Part shown: positions 8,615 to 16,051 of the stretch, piece after piece
How positions within the stretch are numbered: position 1 is the stretch's first letter
Layout: each line of letters opens with the position of its first letter
Assembly: GCA_037440885.1 (NCBI GenBank)
Contig: JBBITI010000054.1
Span: forward strand, 1-17,590
DNA length: 17,590 bases
From: JBBITI01 sp037440885
GTDB taxonomy: Bacteria; Chloroflexota; Dehalococcoidia; Dehalococcoidales; UBA2162
Reading direction: 5' to 3'
Notes under the pieces: generated by a model
What the model was told of the DNA's origin: nothing
The model's database searches: none
Seen by the model: the letters and a program-made list of their open reading frames with translations, nothing else
Position numbers and translations under genes: made by a program

Positions 8615-8698
8615 AGTGTCAAAAAACGAGGGGATAGGAATTTTGTGAAGGAACAAATTACAGAAAAAACGAAAAACGTAGATTTTTCTTAGTGTGGC

Positions 8699-9241
8699 AT
8701 GATACAATCGGAGATCTTGGGGAAGGTGTCAACTTTGCAAAACAACAAAAAGAGCATTCGACCGCGGTTAACTTTCGCCGATGGCCTCTGGTTGCTTCTT
8801 GCTCGTACTCAGCATATCGTTTCTAAAATCCGGCATAAAGAGTTGCGTGAATGCGGGGTCACGATGAACGAAGCGGCGGTGCTTCTTACCATTCTGCGAC
8901 TCAAGCGACCGGCGACTCCTGCGGCTATATCGCAAGAAGTACACTGGGAACCTCATACTGTTTCCGAACTGCTAAAGGTTATGGAAAAGAAAGGAACAAT
9001 AAGAAAGTTACGGGATCTTGAAAGAAAAAACCTCGTCCGAATCGAAATAACAGAAAAAGGCCTGGATGCTTATCTCAAGTCGGCTGAACGGAAAACTGTT
9101 CGCAAAGTTATGTCGGTCTTGACTAAGGAAGAGCAAGTTCAATTGTGGACTTTGCTGGCCAAGTTAAGAGATAGAGGTTTAGAGCAATTACGCCTGGATG
9201 TCCCGGATTTGTTTCCCCCCTCCGATCCGGATCAGTTCTGA
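8699..9241 (+). CDS. MarR-family winged-helix transcriptional regulator
   Basis: The frame is 180 codons from ATG 8699. That ATG has no good ribosome-binding site, whereas TTG at 8735 follows GGGGAAGG at 8719-8726 with 8-nt spacing, giving a 168-residue protein that may be the real product. MarR architecture is visible: a long first helix (LTFADGLWLLLARTQHIVSKI, 24-44), MNEAAVLLTI (56-65), a helix-turn-helix at about 72-97 (ATPAAISQEV then EPHTVSELLKVMEKKG), and a wing at 102-118 (RKLRDLERKNLVRIEIT). The C-terminal helices supply dimerisation. It lies 84 nt after the CoA-transferase gene on the same strand and probably senses a pathway aromatic or acid. Control of the 5974-6147 region is inferred. 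Confidence 0.9.
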   Translation: MIQSEILGKVSTLQNNKKSIRPRLTFADGLWLLLARTQHIVSKIRHKELRECGVTMNEAAVLLTILRLKRPATPAAISQEVHWEPHTVSELLKVMEKKGTIRKLRDLERKNLVRIEITEKGLDAYLKSAERKTVRKVMSVLTKEEQVQLWTLLAKLRDRGLEQLRLDVPDLFPPSDPDQF

Positions 9242-9278
9242 TATCCTAAGGTTTATTATTGAATCTCACATGTTTTGC

Positions 9279-9288
9279 NNNNNNNNNN
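9279..9288. other. Assembly gap (10 N)
   Basis: Ten unknown bases interrupt the sequence and cut the C-terminus of the cupin gene. A run of exactly ten N is often a placeholder, so the true distance is unknown, and linkage between 1-9278 and 9289-17590 rests on scaffolding. Confidence 0.98.
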
Positions 9289-9694
9289 AGGATGGTGTCA
9301 AAGCGATAGGCTGAAAAAGGATTGGTTTAACCACTCGTTTAAATGTGAGCGGTGTATGCACTAATCCTGCGGGTATATGAACTACGGTGGGTTGCTCAAT
9401 CAGATATAATTCCTGTTCTTCACCGATAAACAATTCGACCGTACCATCAAAATCGAAAACATTTTCCAGATTCCCGCCTAAAAAACAAAGGAACTCATCG
9501 AATTCGTGAGAATGAGGTATTCGGTCGAACTGCACAGGTTCTTTAATATATCTCCAGGCCATGGATAAGTTGGCATTCGAACCGAAATGAGATTCACTAT
9601 CGATATATGCGCTTGGATTAGACATCTTGATTCTAGGAGTGTTCCTCAACGCGGGTTCGCTTAAAAAATATTTCTTATATTTTCCTTCCTGCAT
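9289..9694 (-). CDS. Cupin-domain protein, truncated by assembly gap
   Basis: 135 residues are visible from ATG 9694 (GAAGGA ribosome site upstream) to the N gap. The two cupin motifs are present: H61-S-H63-E-F-D-E67 in IPHSHEFDEF, and P-A-G-L-V-H113-T-P. These His/Glu residues would bind one divalent metal in a single-domain beta barrel. The intermotif stretch includes GGNLENVFDFDGTVELFIGEEQ. The N-terminal 50 residues are a lead-in rich in Ser and Asn. The real C-terminus is unknown. The apparent QNM ending past the gap should not be trusted. Single-domain cupins serve as isomerases, dioxygenases or small-molecule sensors, and nothing here decides between them. Confidence 0.75.
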
Positions 9695-9934
9695 TTTTTC
9701 TTCCTTCTCATTAATTATTCCTTAAGTATGATTGCCGTCTTATCTGTATCCAGGTCTCATATTATTATGAAGATATTTTTACTTCAATGGATCGAGATAA
9801 TGAATTGCGACGACTTAGCCGGTTAATCCTGGATATCATGATGAGGTAAAATTATTCACAAAATCAAGGACTTGACTCTTGATCATTTCCCGGGAACAGA
9901 TAGATACAAAAAATATGCTGATAAGGAGAACCCG
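9695..9934. other. Intergenic region without recognised gene
   Basis: This stretch lies between the start of the cupin gene (minus) and the DapA-family remnant (plus). It is AT-rich and should carry the divergent promoters, but I see no convincing -35/-10 pair, RNA gene or repeat. The AAGGAG at 9923-9928 is the ribosome-binding site for the downstream pseudogene. Confidence 0.4.
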
Positions 9935-10458
9935 ATGGCTCTGGAGTTTACCAGATCGGAGGCAAAAGCATGGGCGAAAAAACACTACAACGGACTGGAT
10001 GGCACGATCGCGCCATCTTTTACTCCGGACCTCTCGGAACTTGATGAGGAAGGTATCAGATGGGATGTCCGGCATAACATCAGGAAGGGCATGTTCAGCG
10101 TCCTCTGTGAAACGATGATCGGTGTGATGAGTTTTGAGGAACGTAAAAAGTTCATGGAGATTGTATGTGACGAAGCCAAAGGTAAAATTCTGGTTTCGGT
10201 CACTACCGGAATCGACGATTTCGAACAGGACATAGAATTGCTTCAACATTTCGAAAAGATCGGCGGGACGCATACCCTTTTTGGTTAGCCGGGGGCTATG
10301 GCGGTAAGCTGAGACAGCCGGGCGGCAGACTAACACATCAAGCCATGCAAGCGATGAGGGCGGGTATCAAAGCTATCGGGATAACCCCGCGCGAGGATGA
10401 TGCGGAATTTTGGGTAGGCCGGGTTAATTATGCCAGGGGGATAAGACCGCGAAAATAG
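9935..10458 (+). pseudogene. DapA-family (dihydrodipicolinate synthase-like aldolase) remnant with internal deletion and frameshift
   Basis: ATG 9935 follows AAGGAG with good spacing. The first 117 residues (MALEFTRSEA ... GTHTLFG, stop at 10286-10288) match the N-terminus of DapA/NAL-type class I aldolases: YNGLDGTIAPSFTPDL, then DEEGIRWDVRHNI, then EERKKFMEIVCDEA. The C-terminus continues in a different frame (about 10279-10458): AGGYGGKLRQPGGRLTHQAM followed by GRVNYARGIRPRK. Both halves plus junction total about 170 residues against about 300 for the family. The missing middle would include the Schiff-base lysine and the YXXXG-type region. I infer an internal deletion with frame change, so no active aldolase is expected. 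A misassembly could look the same. Confidence 0.8.
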
Positions 10459-10528
10459 TGGGAAACTCATGATTGGGGATGAAGCAACCCTGACCTGCGA
10501 GATACCGTTGAATGGTCTGTGGGAGCAT

Positions 10529-11104
10529 CTAGACCCTTAGCGAGCCGCGGAAACCCCTGGCGGCATAGTAGGATTCTGCGCCGTTATGATACACGAAAAC
10601 ATGGTCATAGCGGCGGTCACAAAAGAGAGCCCCGCCGAGTTTTCTAATATCAGCGGGTGTCTGCACCCAACTTGATGTTTTCAAATCGAATTTTCCCAGT
10701 TTCTGCAGTTCCCGATATTGTTCTTCTGTTAATAGCTTAATGCCCATGGCAGTTGCCATTCCGATAGCGCTGTTTTCCGGTTTATGCTCCTTCCTTGCCT
10801 CTAGCGCTTCACGGTCATAACAAAGATTCCTGCGGCCGATAGGACTTTCTAACGAACAATCATAAAGAATATATTCGCCCGTCATTTCATCATGACCAAC
10901 AACATCCGGTTCACCACCGGTTCTTTCCATTTCACTGATCGACCATAGTTTTTCGTTATTAGCTTCCAGCTTTACTTGCACTTTCGCCCATTGAAGACCT
11001 TTTTTACGGTTCATGTTCTTCTCGAAGCGTGCTTTCAATGCTTTGATTAGTTCTTCACGTCGTTCTGGTAACAACAGCTTATTGTTGCTAACGATACTAT
11101 CCAT
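10529..11104 (-). CDS. DUF4256 domain-containing protein
   Basis: This is an intact 191-residue protein from ATG 11104. It covers the whole DUF4256 family length and shows its characteristic stretches: SEMERTGGEPDVVGHDEMTG (57-76), YILYDCSLESPIGRRNLCYD (78-97), ARKEHKPENSAI, MGIKLLTEEQYRELQKLGKF, LGGALFCDRRYDHVFVYHNG, and a C-terminal YYAARGFRGSLRV. The strong conservation of family motifs argues for function, but the biochemical role of DUF4256 is unknown. No signal peptide or membrane segment is seen, so it is presumably cytoplasmic. It is a single-gene unit facing the DapA remnant. No ribosome-binding site precedes the start. Instead a TATAAT box lies only 7 nt before the ATG, suggesting a leaderless transcript. 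Confidence 0.9.
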   Translation of the reverse strand: MDSIVSNNKLLLPERREELIKALKARFEKNMNRKKGLQWAKVQVKLEANNEKLWSISEMERTGGEPDVVGHDEMTGEYILYDCSLESPIGRRNLCYDREALEARKEHKPENSAIGMATAMGIKLLTEEQYRELQKLGKFDLKTSSWVQTPADIRKLGGALFCDRRYDHVFVYHNGAESYYAARGFRGSLRV

Positions 11105-11111
11105 ACCGCAT

Positions 11112-11120
11112 ATTATAACA
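11112..11120 (-). promoter_or_regulatory. Extended -10 promoter of the DUF4256 gene (leaderless candidate)
   Basis: Read on the minus strand, TGTTATAAT is a TGn extended -10 with a perfect TATAAT hexamer (11117-11112), ending 7 nt before the ATG at 11104. The predicted start of transcription falls within a base or two of the initiator codon. No good -35 is seen, which fits extended -10 promoters. Confidence 0.55.
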
Positions 11121-11373
11121 CCCTGATATCGAAAGCTTGATGAAGCATTTGCCTCTATTCGAAGTTCCCTTAAATATGTTTATATATTATAAGCATTATT
11201 ATATATATGCTCTACAAACACAAAAGACTCGTTTAACTGGATTTCTGGAAACAGTAGAGAAAAATTGTAGATCCCCCTATAACGGGTCCTGACTCCTATC
11301 TTAAACAAACAACCAAACCAAACCGAATGATTTTCGTTTTATATATTAGAAACTAATTCAGGATGGTTCTAGA
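11121..11373. other. AT-rich intergenic region
   Basis: This region lies between the divergent DUF4256 and lipoprotein genes. It contains a very AT-rich block (about 11175-11210, repeated TATAT) that could hold -10 elements for the lipoprotein, and a CAAA-repeated purine/pyrimidine-biased patch near 11305-11325. I see no ORF, RNA or clear terminator in it. Confidence 0.4.
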
Positions 11374-12495
11374 ATGTCTAATATGAGATTTATTGGATCA
11401 ATAGCGTTATTGATTTTGCTTACCTTTACAGGCTTATCCTGTACCCAATCCAACACGGGGTCTCAGGAAGGTGGACAGAAAGTAGCCTTAGAATTTGTGA
11501 AACAGGAAGCCACTTATCGGTTTGACGGGATTCCAGAAACTTTAAAAGTAACGGGTACGACATCAATAGGTAATGGCTGGAAATTTACCATCGAGTTTGA
11601 CAGCCGCCACGGAGGTTACGGCAATAGAACCGGTCAGGCGCTGGATCTGGTGATTACTCATCACAGGGCAGAAATAACTGTTCAGGCTGGCAAGGTAACC
11701 CAGGCTATCATGGACGAACGATGGGATATGATTAACCAGCGCTTTGATGTAGAAATCAAACTGGCTCCCATAGACGAAGTCAGAGTATATATTATGAAAT
11801 CTAATCCACCTCAGATAGGTGTCTATATCAAAGGTGGATTACCAGATGGCTGTACCACTTTCCATGGCATAGAAACCAGCCGGGAGGGCAACACGGTCAA
11901 TATCAAAGTGACTGTACAGCGGCCGCGGGGAGTTCAATGCCCGGCGATATATACCTGGTTTGAGAAAGACGTTAACCTGGGTACTGACTTTGCTTTTGGT
12001 TCCACTTACACCCTGAAGGTTAATGACTATAGCACCACATTTGACGGCACCTTAAAGAAATATGAAGGCTTCGCCATTTACCTGACCCGGGATAATATCC
12101 CACCGGAGAAGATGGAGATGCTCAGTCATGTAGACATCGCCGATCAGCCAATCATATCAATCAAGGATATCATCACCTATAATGCTCAAACTCACGAAAT
12201 AAAACTTACTGACGAAGCTTTTGAACGTATTGCCCAACTAGAGGTCCCGGTTAGGGGAAAGTCATTTTTGGTATGTGTTAATAAATCACCCGTATATTGG
12301 GGGGCATTCTGGACTTCGCTCTCTTCTGTAAGCTTTGGCGGGGTTACCATCTGGCAGCCTTTAGGCCCCCAGGAACTTAAGATAATAACTCTCGAGCTAG
12401 GTTATCCTTCCTCCTCTTTTTATAACGGTGAAGACCCAAGGAATAACCCGGTAATATTACAATCGTTGGAAAAGTATGGTAAGTTAATCAATTGA
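11374..12495 (+). CDS. Putative lipoprotein of unknown function with a two-cysteine beta domain
   Basis: 373 residues from ATG 11374, with AGGATGG 7 nt upstream. ATG 11383 is an alternative start. A signal peptide with a hydrophobic core (IGSIALLILLTFTG) leads to C23 in GLSC, an imperfect lipobox, followed by a Ser/Gly/Gln linker, so the protein is probably exported and lipid-anchored. Residues about 48-130 form a first strand-rich domain. Residues about 135-220 resemble a widespread extracytoplasmic beta domain: a G-G-L-P-D-G-C160 start, R-x-G-N-T, C189-P, and a final YTLKVND strand. C160 and C189 are likely disulfide partners. The C-terminal part (230-373) has IYWGAFW-like and LGYPSSSFYNGEDPRNNP stretches that read as a folded domain I cannot name. 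No operon partner is visible. The role at the cell surface is unknown. Confidence 0.75.
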   Translation: MSNMRFIGSIALLILLTFTGLSCTQSNTGSQEGGQKVALEFVKQEATYRFDGIPETLKVTGTTSIGNGWKFTIEFDSRHGGYGNRTGQALDLVITHHRAEITVQAGKVTQAIMDERWDMINQRFDVEIKLAPIDEVRVYIMKSNPPQIGVYIKGGLPDGCTTFHGIETSREGNTVNIKVTVQRPRGVQCPAIYTWFEKDVNLGTDFAFGSTYTLKVNDYSTTFDGTLKKYEGFAIYLTRDNIPPEKMEMLSHVDIADQPIISIKDIITYNAQTHEIKLTDEAFERIAQLEVPVRGKSFLVCVNKSPVYWGAFWTSLSSVSFGGVTIWQPLGPQELKIITLELGYPSSSFYNGEDPRNNPVILQSLEKYGKLIN

Positions 12496-12727
12496 CTTTC
12501 GTTAAAAGCGATTTTAAGTTATCTGGATCTGTTCATGGATACGAGCTGCATTAGTATTCAGAAGAATTACAGGTATCATCTCCTCCGAAGCTAACTGTTA
12601 ACGAAATGTGCTGAAAAGTATCACAAAGTGTTCGCATAATGTTAACTGGGCGGTACTTGACGGTAAACAGATGGTCTGATGAAAGGCGTCTGCGGTAGCA
12701 TAAAGGAAATGATTACCGGAGGTGAAA
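12496..12727 (+). other. Non-coding stretch before IS110-type transposase; possible left end of the element
   Basis: No ORF, promoter pair or tRNA is evident. The final 100 nt run directly into the GGAGGTG ribosome site of the transposase start. In IS110-group elements the non-coding left end carries the element boundary and a structured bridge RNA, so part of this region may derive from one. I could not recognise a boundary or a bridge RNA fold by eye. Confidence 0.3.
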
Positions 12728-13566
12728 ATGCTGTACGCAGGCATAGATACTCACAAAATATACTCACGAGTTGTTGTTACCGATAGTCATGGATCAAGAG
12801 TTGCACAGGGGACTCTGCAAAATACACAAGATTCTTTCCGTGAATTCTTTCTCCGAAAGTAAGAAGTCATAAGAATCTGCTGCGCCAGAGATTCTGGCTG
12901 GTGGAAATGAGAACCAGAATCAAAAATCGAACCCATAATATTCTGGATCGAAATCATGTTACCTTGCCGGATTGCTCGGATCTCTTTGGGAAAGCTGGTA
13001 GGCGACTACTAGACCAAATACACATTCCCCATCCCGATAATCACCTTCTAAAAGCGAACCTTGAACTCATGGATCGGGTTAATGAACAAATCCGAGCTGC
13101 CGAGAAATGGACTAAAGAAGCACTGGAAGATCATCCCGGGCTCGCCATTTTACGTACTATACCTGGTTTAGGTAAGATCCTGGCGGCATTGGTGGCAGTG
13201 GAAATCGATGATATCAGCCGATTCTCGGCGCCCGATAAGTTATGTGCTTACGCCGGACTAGTCCCAACAACCTACGCATCGGGTGGTAAAGTCCGGCATG
13301 GCAATCTACTACCTACTTGCAATCGATGGCTGCGTTGGGCTTATGTAGAAGCTGCATGGGTAGCGCAGCGAACTTCACCATATTGTCACTCATATTTTGA
13401 GGGGATCAAGAGGCGCAAAGGAGCTAATTGTGCTAATACTGCCCTGGCCAGGAGGCTTTGCGAAATTACCTGGCATTGTCTCACCGAGAAGCGTTCCTAT
13501 CAGGAACGAACTCCTGCGCGTAAAGAGCTAAATCAACCGGCCGCCTTCACGAGTTCTTGGTCATAA
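12728..13566 (+). pseudogene. IS110-family transposase remnant (internal deletion and frameshift)
   Basis: ATG 12728 after GGAGGTG opens a 44-residue frame (MLYAGIDTHK ... REFFLRK) that is the start of a DEDD-type IS110 transposase. The first catalytic Asp is in AGIDTHK. It stops at TAA 12860-12862. The rest continues in another frame, from about 12877 to 13566: LLRQRFWLVEMRTRIKNR, then the C-terminal Transposase_20 domain with RTIPGLGKILAALVAVEI, FSAPDKLCAYAGLVPTTYAS, and SGGKVRHG, where the catalytic serine of the family resides. Together the pieces give about 270 residues against roughly 340-400 for intact members. The missing block would hold the remaining DEDD acidic residues. I infer an immobile relic unless complemented in trans. 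The element ends were not identified. Confidence 0.88.
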
Positions 13567-13598
13567 AGGACCCTTTAGACAGATTCGGATATTCGAGT

Positions 13599-13623
13599 TA
13601 GCTTTCAACTTATAGCTTTCAAC
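13599..13623. repeat. 11-bp tandem-spaced direct repeat TAGCTTTCAAC
   Basis: TAGCTTTCAAC occurs at 13599-13609 and again at 13613-13623, with a 14-bp period. It sits just past the IS110 remnant and about 90 bp before the membrane-protein gene. It could be an operator or debris of the element. Confidence 0.6.
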
Positions 13624-13713
13624 ATGTTTTAACCGATTGATATGTCTTTATTTTCGTGATATGTTATATATATCTAACGTTGTGTATTCCTAACATGTAT
13701 CGGAGGTAGCATA

Positions 13714-14334
13714 ATGAAGATAAGATTAATCCTGATAACTTACGCCGTTATCAGCTTTCTGGGATTGTTGTTGCTGCTTTCTAGAGAAAATGTGTATGTG
13801 GTGGGAGCACTGGTACTTGGTTTCCTGCTACTGGTGCATCGTGAACTCTGGGCGCTCGCCAGATACGGGCGACTGCCCGTCATTGACGATCGGGTACGGG
13901 AAAATCTTAGCAATGCGACGCGGCTTACCGTCGGTTTTTTTTTCATCGCCAGTATCGTGCTGATACTGCTGCTGAGATTCGATTTATTTGAGAATACGCC
14001 CACAGGACTAATCATCAGCGGGCAATTGGCGGTCGTAGGCCTAGTCTATGTTGTCGGTTATCACTACTATGATCGTGTCTGTCCCAATCTAGGAGAACGC
14101 GCACTGCGCTGGCTCAAAATATACCTGATAACAGCCGGATTATCCTTGAGCACCATCGCATTGGCTATAGTCCTGCATAATATGGTCAGTGCATGGTTCG
14201 GTTTCGAGGATGCTTTCTTCTTCATACTTGGGCTTTTAGTGGCTCCGGCGGTATTGGCCGCCAGTCTGCTGGGGAGCCTGACAATTTTTATAAAAGGACT
14301 ATTGGCAAGTTTCAAGGGTGTTGAGCCAGCATGA
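13714..14334 (+). CDS. Multi-pass membrane protein paired with XRE regulator
   Basis: 206 residues from ATG 13714 with GGAGG at 13701-13705. I count five or six hydrophobic segments: about 4-22, 28-42, 70-90, 100-116, 135-155 and 165-195. They are separated by short polar loops, including one with RENLSNATRL. No catalytic or transport motif is apparent. The stop overlaps the start of the XRE-type gene by ATGA (14331-14334), so the two are translationally coupled. Such small integral membrane proteins encoded with a Cro/CI-like regulator recur in bacteria and archaea and have been suggested to sense the membrane or modulate the regulator. I cannot name a family with confidence. Confidence 0.75.
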   Translation: MKIRLILITYAVISFLGLLLLLSRENVYVVGALVLGFLLLVHRELWALARYGRLPVIDDRVRENLSNATRLTVGFFFIASIVLILLLRFDLFENTPTGLIISGQLAVVGLVYVVGYHYYDRVCPNLGERALRWLKIYLITAGLSLSTIALAIVLHNMVSAWFGFEDAFFFILGLLVAPAVLAASLLGSLTIFIKGLLASFKGVEPA

Positions 14335-14528
14335 AAACCCGAATGAAAGAATACCGTGCTCGCCTCGGCCTGACCCAGGAAAAGCTGGCGGAAATCGTGG
14401 GGGTACGCCGCGAGACAATCATATTTCTTGAGAAAGGCAAGTACAACCCTTCGCTCAGGCTTGCCCACAGTATTGCACGGGCGCTCGCAACCGACATCGA
14501 AAACATTTTTGTACTTGACGATGAATAG
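14331..14528 (+). CDS. XRE-family HTH transcriptional regulator
   Basis: This 65-residue protein consists almost entirely of one Cro/C1-type helix-turn-helix. MKTRMKEYRARLGLTQEKLA (1-20) is helix 1 and the start of helix 2, VGVRRETIIFLEKGKYNPSL the recognition region with the R-x-T-I-x-x-L-E-x-G-x-Y-x-P-S signature, and LAHSIARALATDIENIFVLDD the closing helices. Minimal regulators of this type bind as dimers and often control their own operon. The ATG overlaps the TGA of the membrane-protein gene. The upstream AT-rich stretch at 13658-13674 (GATAT ... ATATC) is a plausible autoregulatory site. The start is fixed by the ATGA overlap. Confidence 0.93.
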   Translation: MKTRMKEYRARLGLTQEKLAEIVGVRRETIIFLEKGKYNPSLRLAHSIARALATDIENIFVLDDE

Positions 14529-14561
14529 CTTTATAGGCAAGCGCGAACATGGGAGGGGAAA

Positions 14562-15101
14562 ATGAAAAAATCAAAATTTATATTTTCTATTATTTTCCTT
14601 ATATTGACGGTGTTGCTTTTCGGGAGTTGTGAAAAATATATTGAATCGGACGAAATCAATAGTTTGATCAAGCAAAACGACCTGTCTATAGTTATGAAAG
14701 TCGGGGATGATGCCGGCGGTTTTACGGTGGAGAAAATCTATGAAAGCGGTGATGATTACTACCTGAAAATCGATGTTACAGATACCTATTCACTCCGGGG
14801 CGAAGCCGCGTTAAAACCCGGGAAACAATACAAACTCTCTTTTACGTTGAAAAATATCGACGCTGACCCGGTCATTAACTATTCATTTTGGGAAAAGCCG
14901 AAAACATCATTAAGGCATTATACGTTCAAAGGTGAAAACGGCAGTCCCCCGTCTTCAGAAACTCAGAAATTATTTGATGACTGGATGACCTTTGAGGAAA
15001 CTTTTGAAACACGCGAAGGTGAAGACTCCTTTATGCTAACGCTGCATAGCGGGGAAGGTACCTTTTTTATCAAGGCAATAAATATTGAGTATGTGCAATA
15101 A
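14562..15101 (+). CDS. Small putative lipoprotein
   Basis: 179 residues from ATG 14562, preceded by GGGAGGGG. The N-terminus KKSKFIFSIIFLILTVLLFGSC is a lipoprotein signal peptide, with a lipobox ending F-G-S-C at C23. After cleavage the mature protein is acidic and strand-rich: DLSIVMKVGDD, YYLKIDVTDTYSLRG, LKPGKQYKLSFTLKNI, then HSGEGTFFIKAINIEYV at the end. The order of strands and the K-x-Y-K-L-S-F-T-L pattern resemble jelly-roll carbohydrate-binding-type folds, but no ligand residues can be assigned. It lies 33 nt after the XRE gene and may be read through from that operon. Function unknown. Confidence 0.72.
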   Translation: MKKSKFIFSIIFLILTVLLFGSCEKYIESDEINSLIKQNDLSIVMKVGDDAGGFTVEKIYESGDDYYLKIDVTDTYSLRGEAALKPGKQYKLSFTLKNIDADPVINYSFWEKPKTSLRHYTFKGENGSPPSSETQKLFDDWMTFEETFETREGEDSFMLTLHSGEGTFFIKAINIEYVQ

Positions 15102-15118
15102 TAGGTAGGAATCATTCA

Positions 15119-15141
15119 GGCATGGAGAAATATCCATTGCC
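15119..15141 (+). terminator. Hairpin downstream of the small lipoprotein gene
   Basis: GGCATGGA and TCCATTGCC can pair (one bulged T) around a GAAATA loop, beginning 18 nt after the stop codon. There is no strong T-run, so it may be a weak or factor-assisted terminator, or an mRNA-stabilising structure. Confidence 0.35.
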
Positions 15142-15340
15142 TTCTAGTTAGTATCTTGAATATGCACCAATTAGGTTCCATTATCTGTATGACAACTTCC
15201 TGACAATTGTTGAACATAAAAAGATGGTGGGCGCTACTGTACAATAGACAGAACCGCCACCTTTGAAATTGTTGTTAGTTTAGCATAAACCATGTATTTG
15301 AGACACCACTACTGTAGTTGTAGTTTCTATTGTTGGGATG
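15142..15340. other. Intergenic region without recognised gene
   Basis: This stretch lies between the convergent small lipoprotein and TIGR04076 genes. Apart from short AT-rich segments and a small ACTAC/GTAGT inverted repeat near 15307-15317, I see no ORF, RNA or mobile-element end. Confidence 0.4.
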
Positions 15341-15643
15341 TTAGGATGGTGTACTTCGCATCCCCTTGAGTCTAAACATCACCACGCCGTCTGGACAAAG
15401 AAATTCAATCTCGGCGACGCCTTTGCCACCTAGGTTTCTCAAGTCGCCTTGGCATCTGACAGCTTCCATCGTGGAGAATATCTTAATAAACGAGGTTGGA
15501 CAAAAACCTGCTGGAGTTTCGTACGCGCATTCGAACATATCCCCGGGTTCGATCCCAATCCGGCATTCTTGATGGTTGTTTTCTTTTCCTACTTTGAATG
15601 CCTCGATCTTAAAATGCCAATCTTCGTGATACCATTTTTTCAT
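15341..15643 (-). CDS. TIGR04076 family protein
   Basis: 100 residues from ATG 15643, preceded by AAGGAGG. The protein follows the TIGR04076 outline: a strand containing KIEAFKVGKENNHQECRIGI, then G-D-M-F-E-C (34-39), P-A-G-F-C-P (44-49), a helical stretch ending MEAVRCQGD, and FLCPDGVVMFRLKGM near the C-terminus. C39, C48, C64 and C83 are notable. The F-C-P and L-C-P-D motifs are the family hallmarks, and the cysteines may bind a metal or cluster. No enzymatic role is established for the family. It stands alone, about 100 nt downstream of the toxin-antitoxin pair on the same strand, with its own ribosome site. Confidence 0.82.
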   Translation of the reverse strand: MKKWYHEDWHFKIEAFKVGKENNHQECRIGIEPGDMFECAYETPAGFCPTSFIKIFSTMEAVRCQGDLRNLGGKGVAEIEFLCPDGVVMFRLKGMRSTPS

Positions 15644-15741
15644 CGATGAAACCTCCTTCGGTGTAATGTTCCAGTGGCACGAATACCCGATAGGCTTCCA
15701 CTCCTAAAGACTCTGTTACAAGTTGTGGTTTCGTTCCTTCC

Positions 15742-16041
15742 TTAACCGTGAATGCCCTTTGCTTCCAGCTGTGCCCTAGCTTTTTTCCAGGGAATCGTTT
15801 TCCCTTCTTTAACCTCTTTTATGCTACGGCGAAGCTGCTCAACCGCCTTGTCATCACTGAGGATCTCCAGGGTTTCCAGGATAGCCTGGTAGTCTCCCCA
15901 TGTCATGATCGCTAGTACCGGTTTTCCCCTTCGGGTTACTGCCACGGTAGACGGATTATCTCCTAACTCCTCCGGCAACTTCGTCAACTTCCGCCGTGCA
16001 TCCACTGTCGTGAGTTCCCTGGTTTCCCTTGTCATTGTCAT
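15742..16041 (-). CDS. Phd/YefM-type antitoxin
   Basis: 99 residues from ATG 16041, chosen because AGGAGG sits 6 nt upstream, overlapping the stop of the toxin gene. TTG 16047 would add two residues but loses that spacing. Residues about 8-55 form the DNA-binding fold: TTVDARRKLTKLPEEL, then TVAVTRRGKPVLAIMTWGDYQAI, with the R-x-G-K-P-V-L-A-I signature of Phd/YefM proteins. The C-terminal tail (LRRSIKEVKEGKTIPWKKAR) is charged, as expected for toxin-neutralising segments. It lies 10 nt downstream of the RelE/ParE-type toxin, in toxin-first order. The pair probably represses itself through the 16391-16414 palindrome. Confidence 0.88.
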   Translation of the reverse strand: MTMTRETRELTTVDARRKLTKLPEELGDNPSTVAVTRRGKPVLAIMTWGDYQAILETLEILSDDKAVEQLRRSIKEVKEGKTIPWKKARAQLEAKGIHG

Positions 16042-16051
16042 CTTCAACCTC

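Noticed and set aside
8671..8688. GAAAAA/TTTTTC inverted repeat before the MarR gene as a terminator
   Set aside because: The stem is only six A/T-rich pairs with no following T-run, so termination would be negligible.
9266..9278. Apparent QNM ending of the cupin across the N gap
   Set aside because: The reading frame cannot be known across ten placeholder bases, so these residues may not belong to the protein.
9836..10336. Minus-strand frame of 166 codons across the DapA-family remnant
   Set aside because: The plus strand carries recognisable aldolase motifs and a good ribosome site, whereas the minus frame shows no family features.
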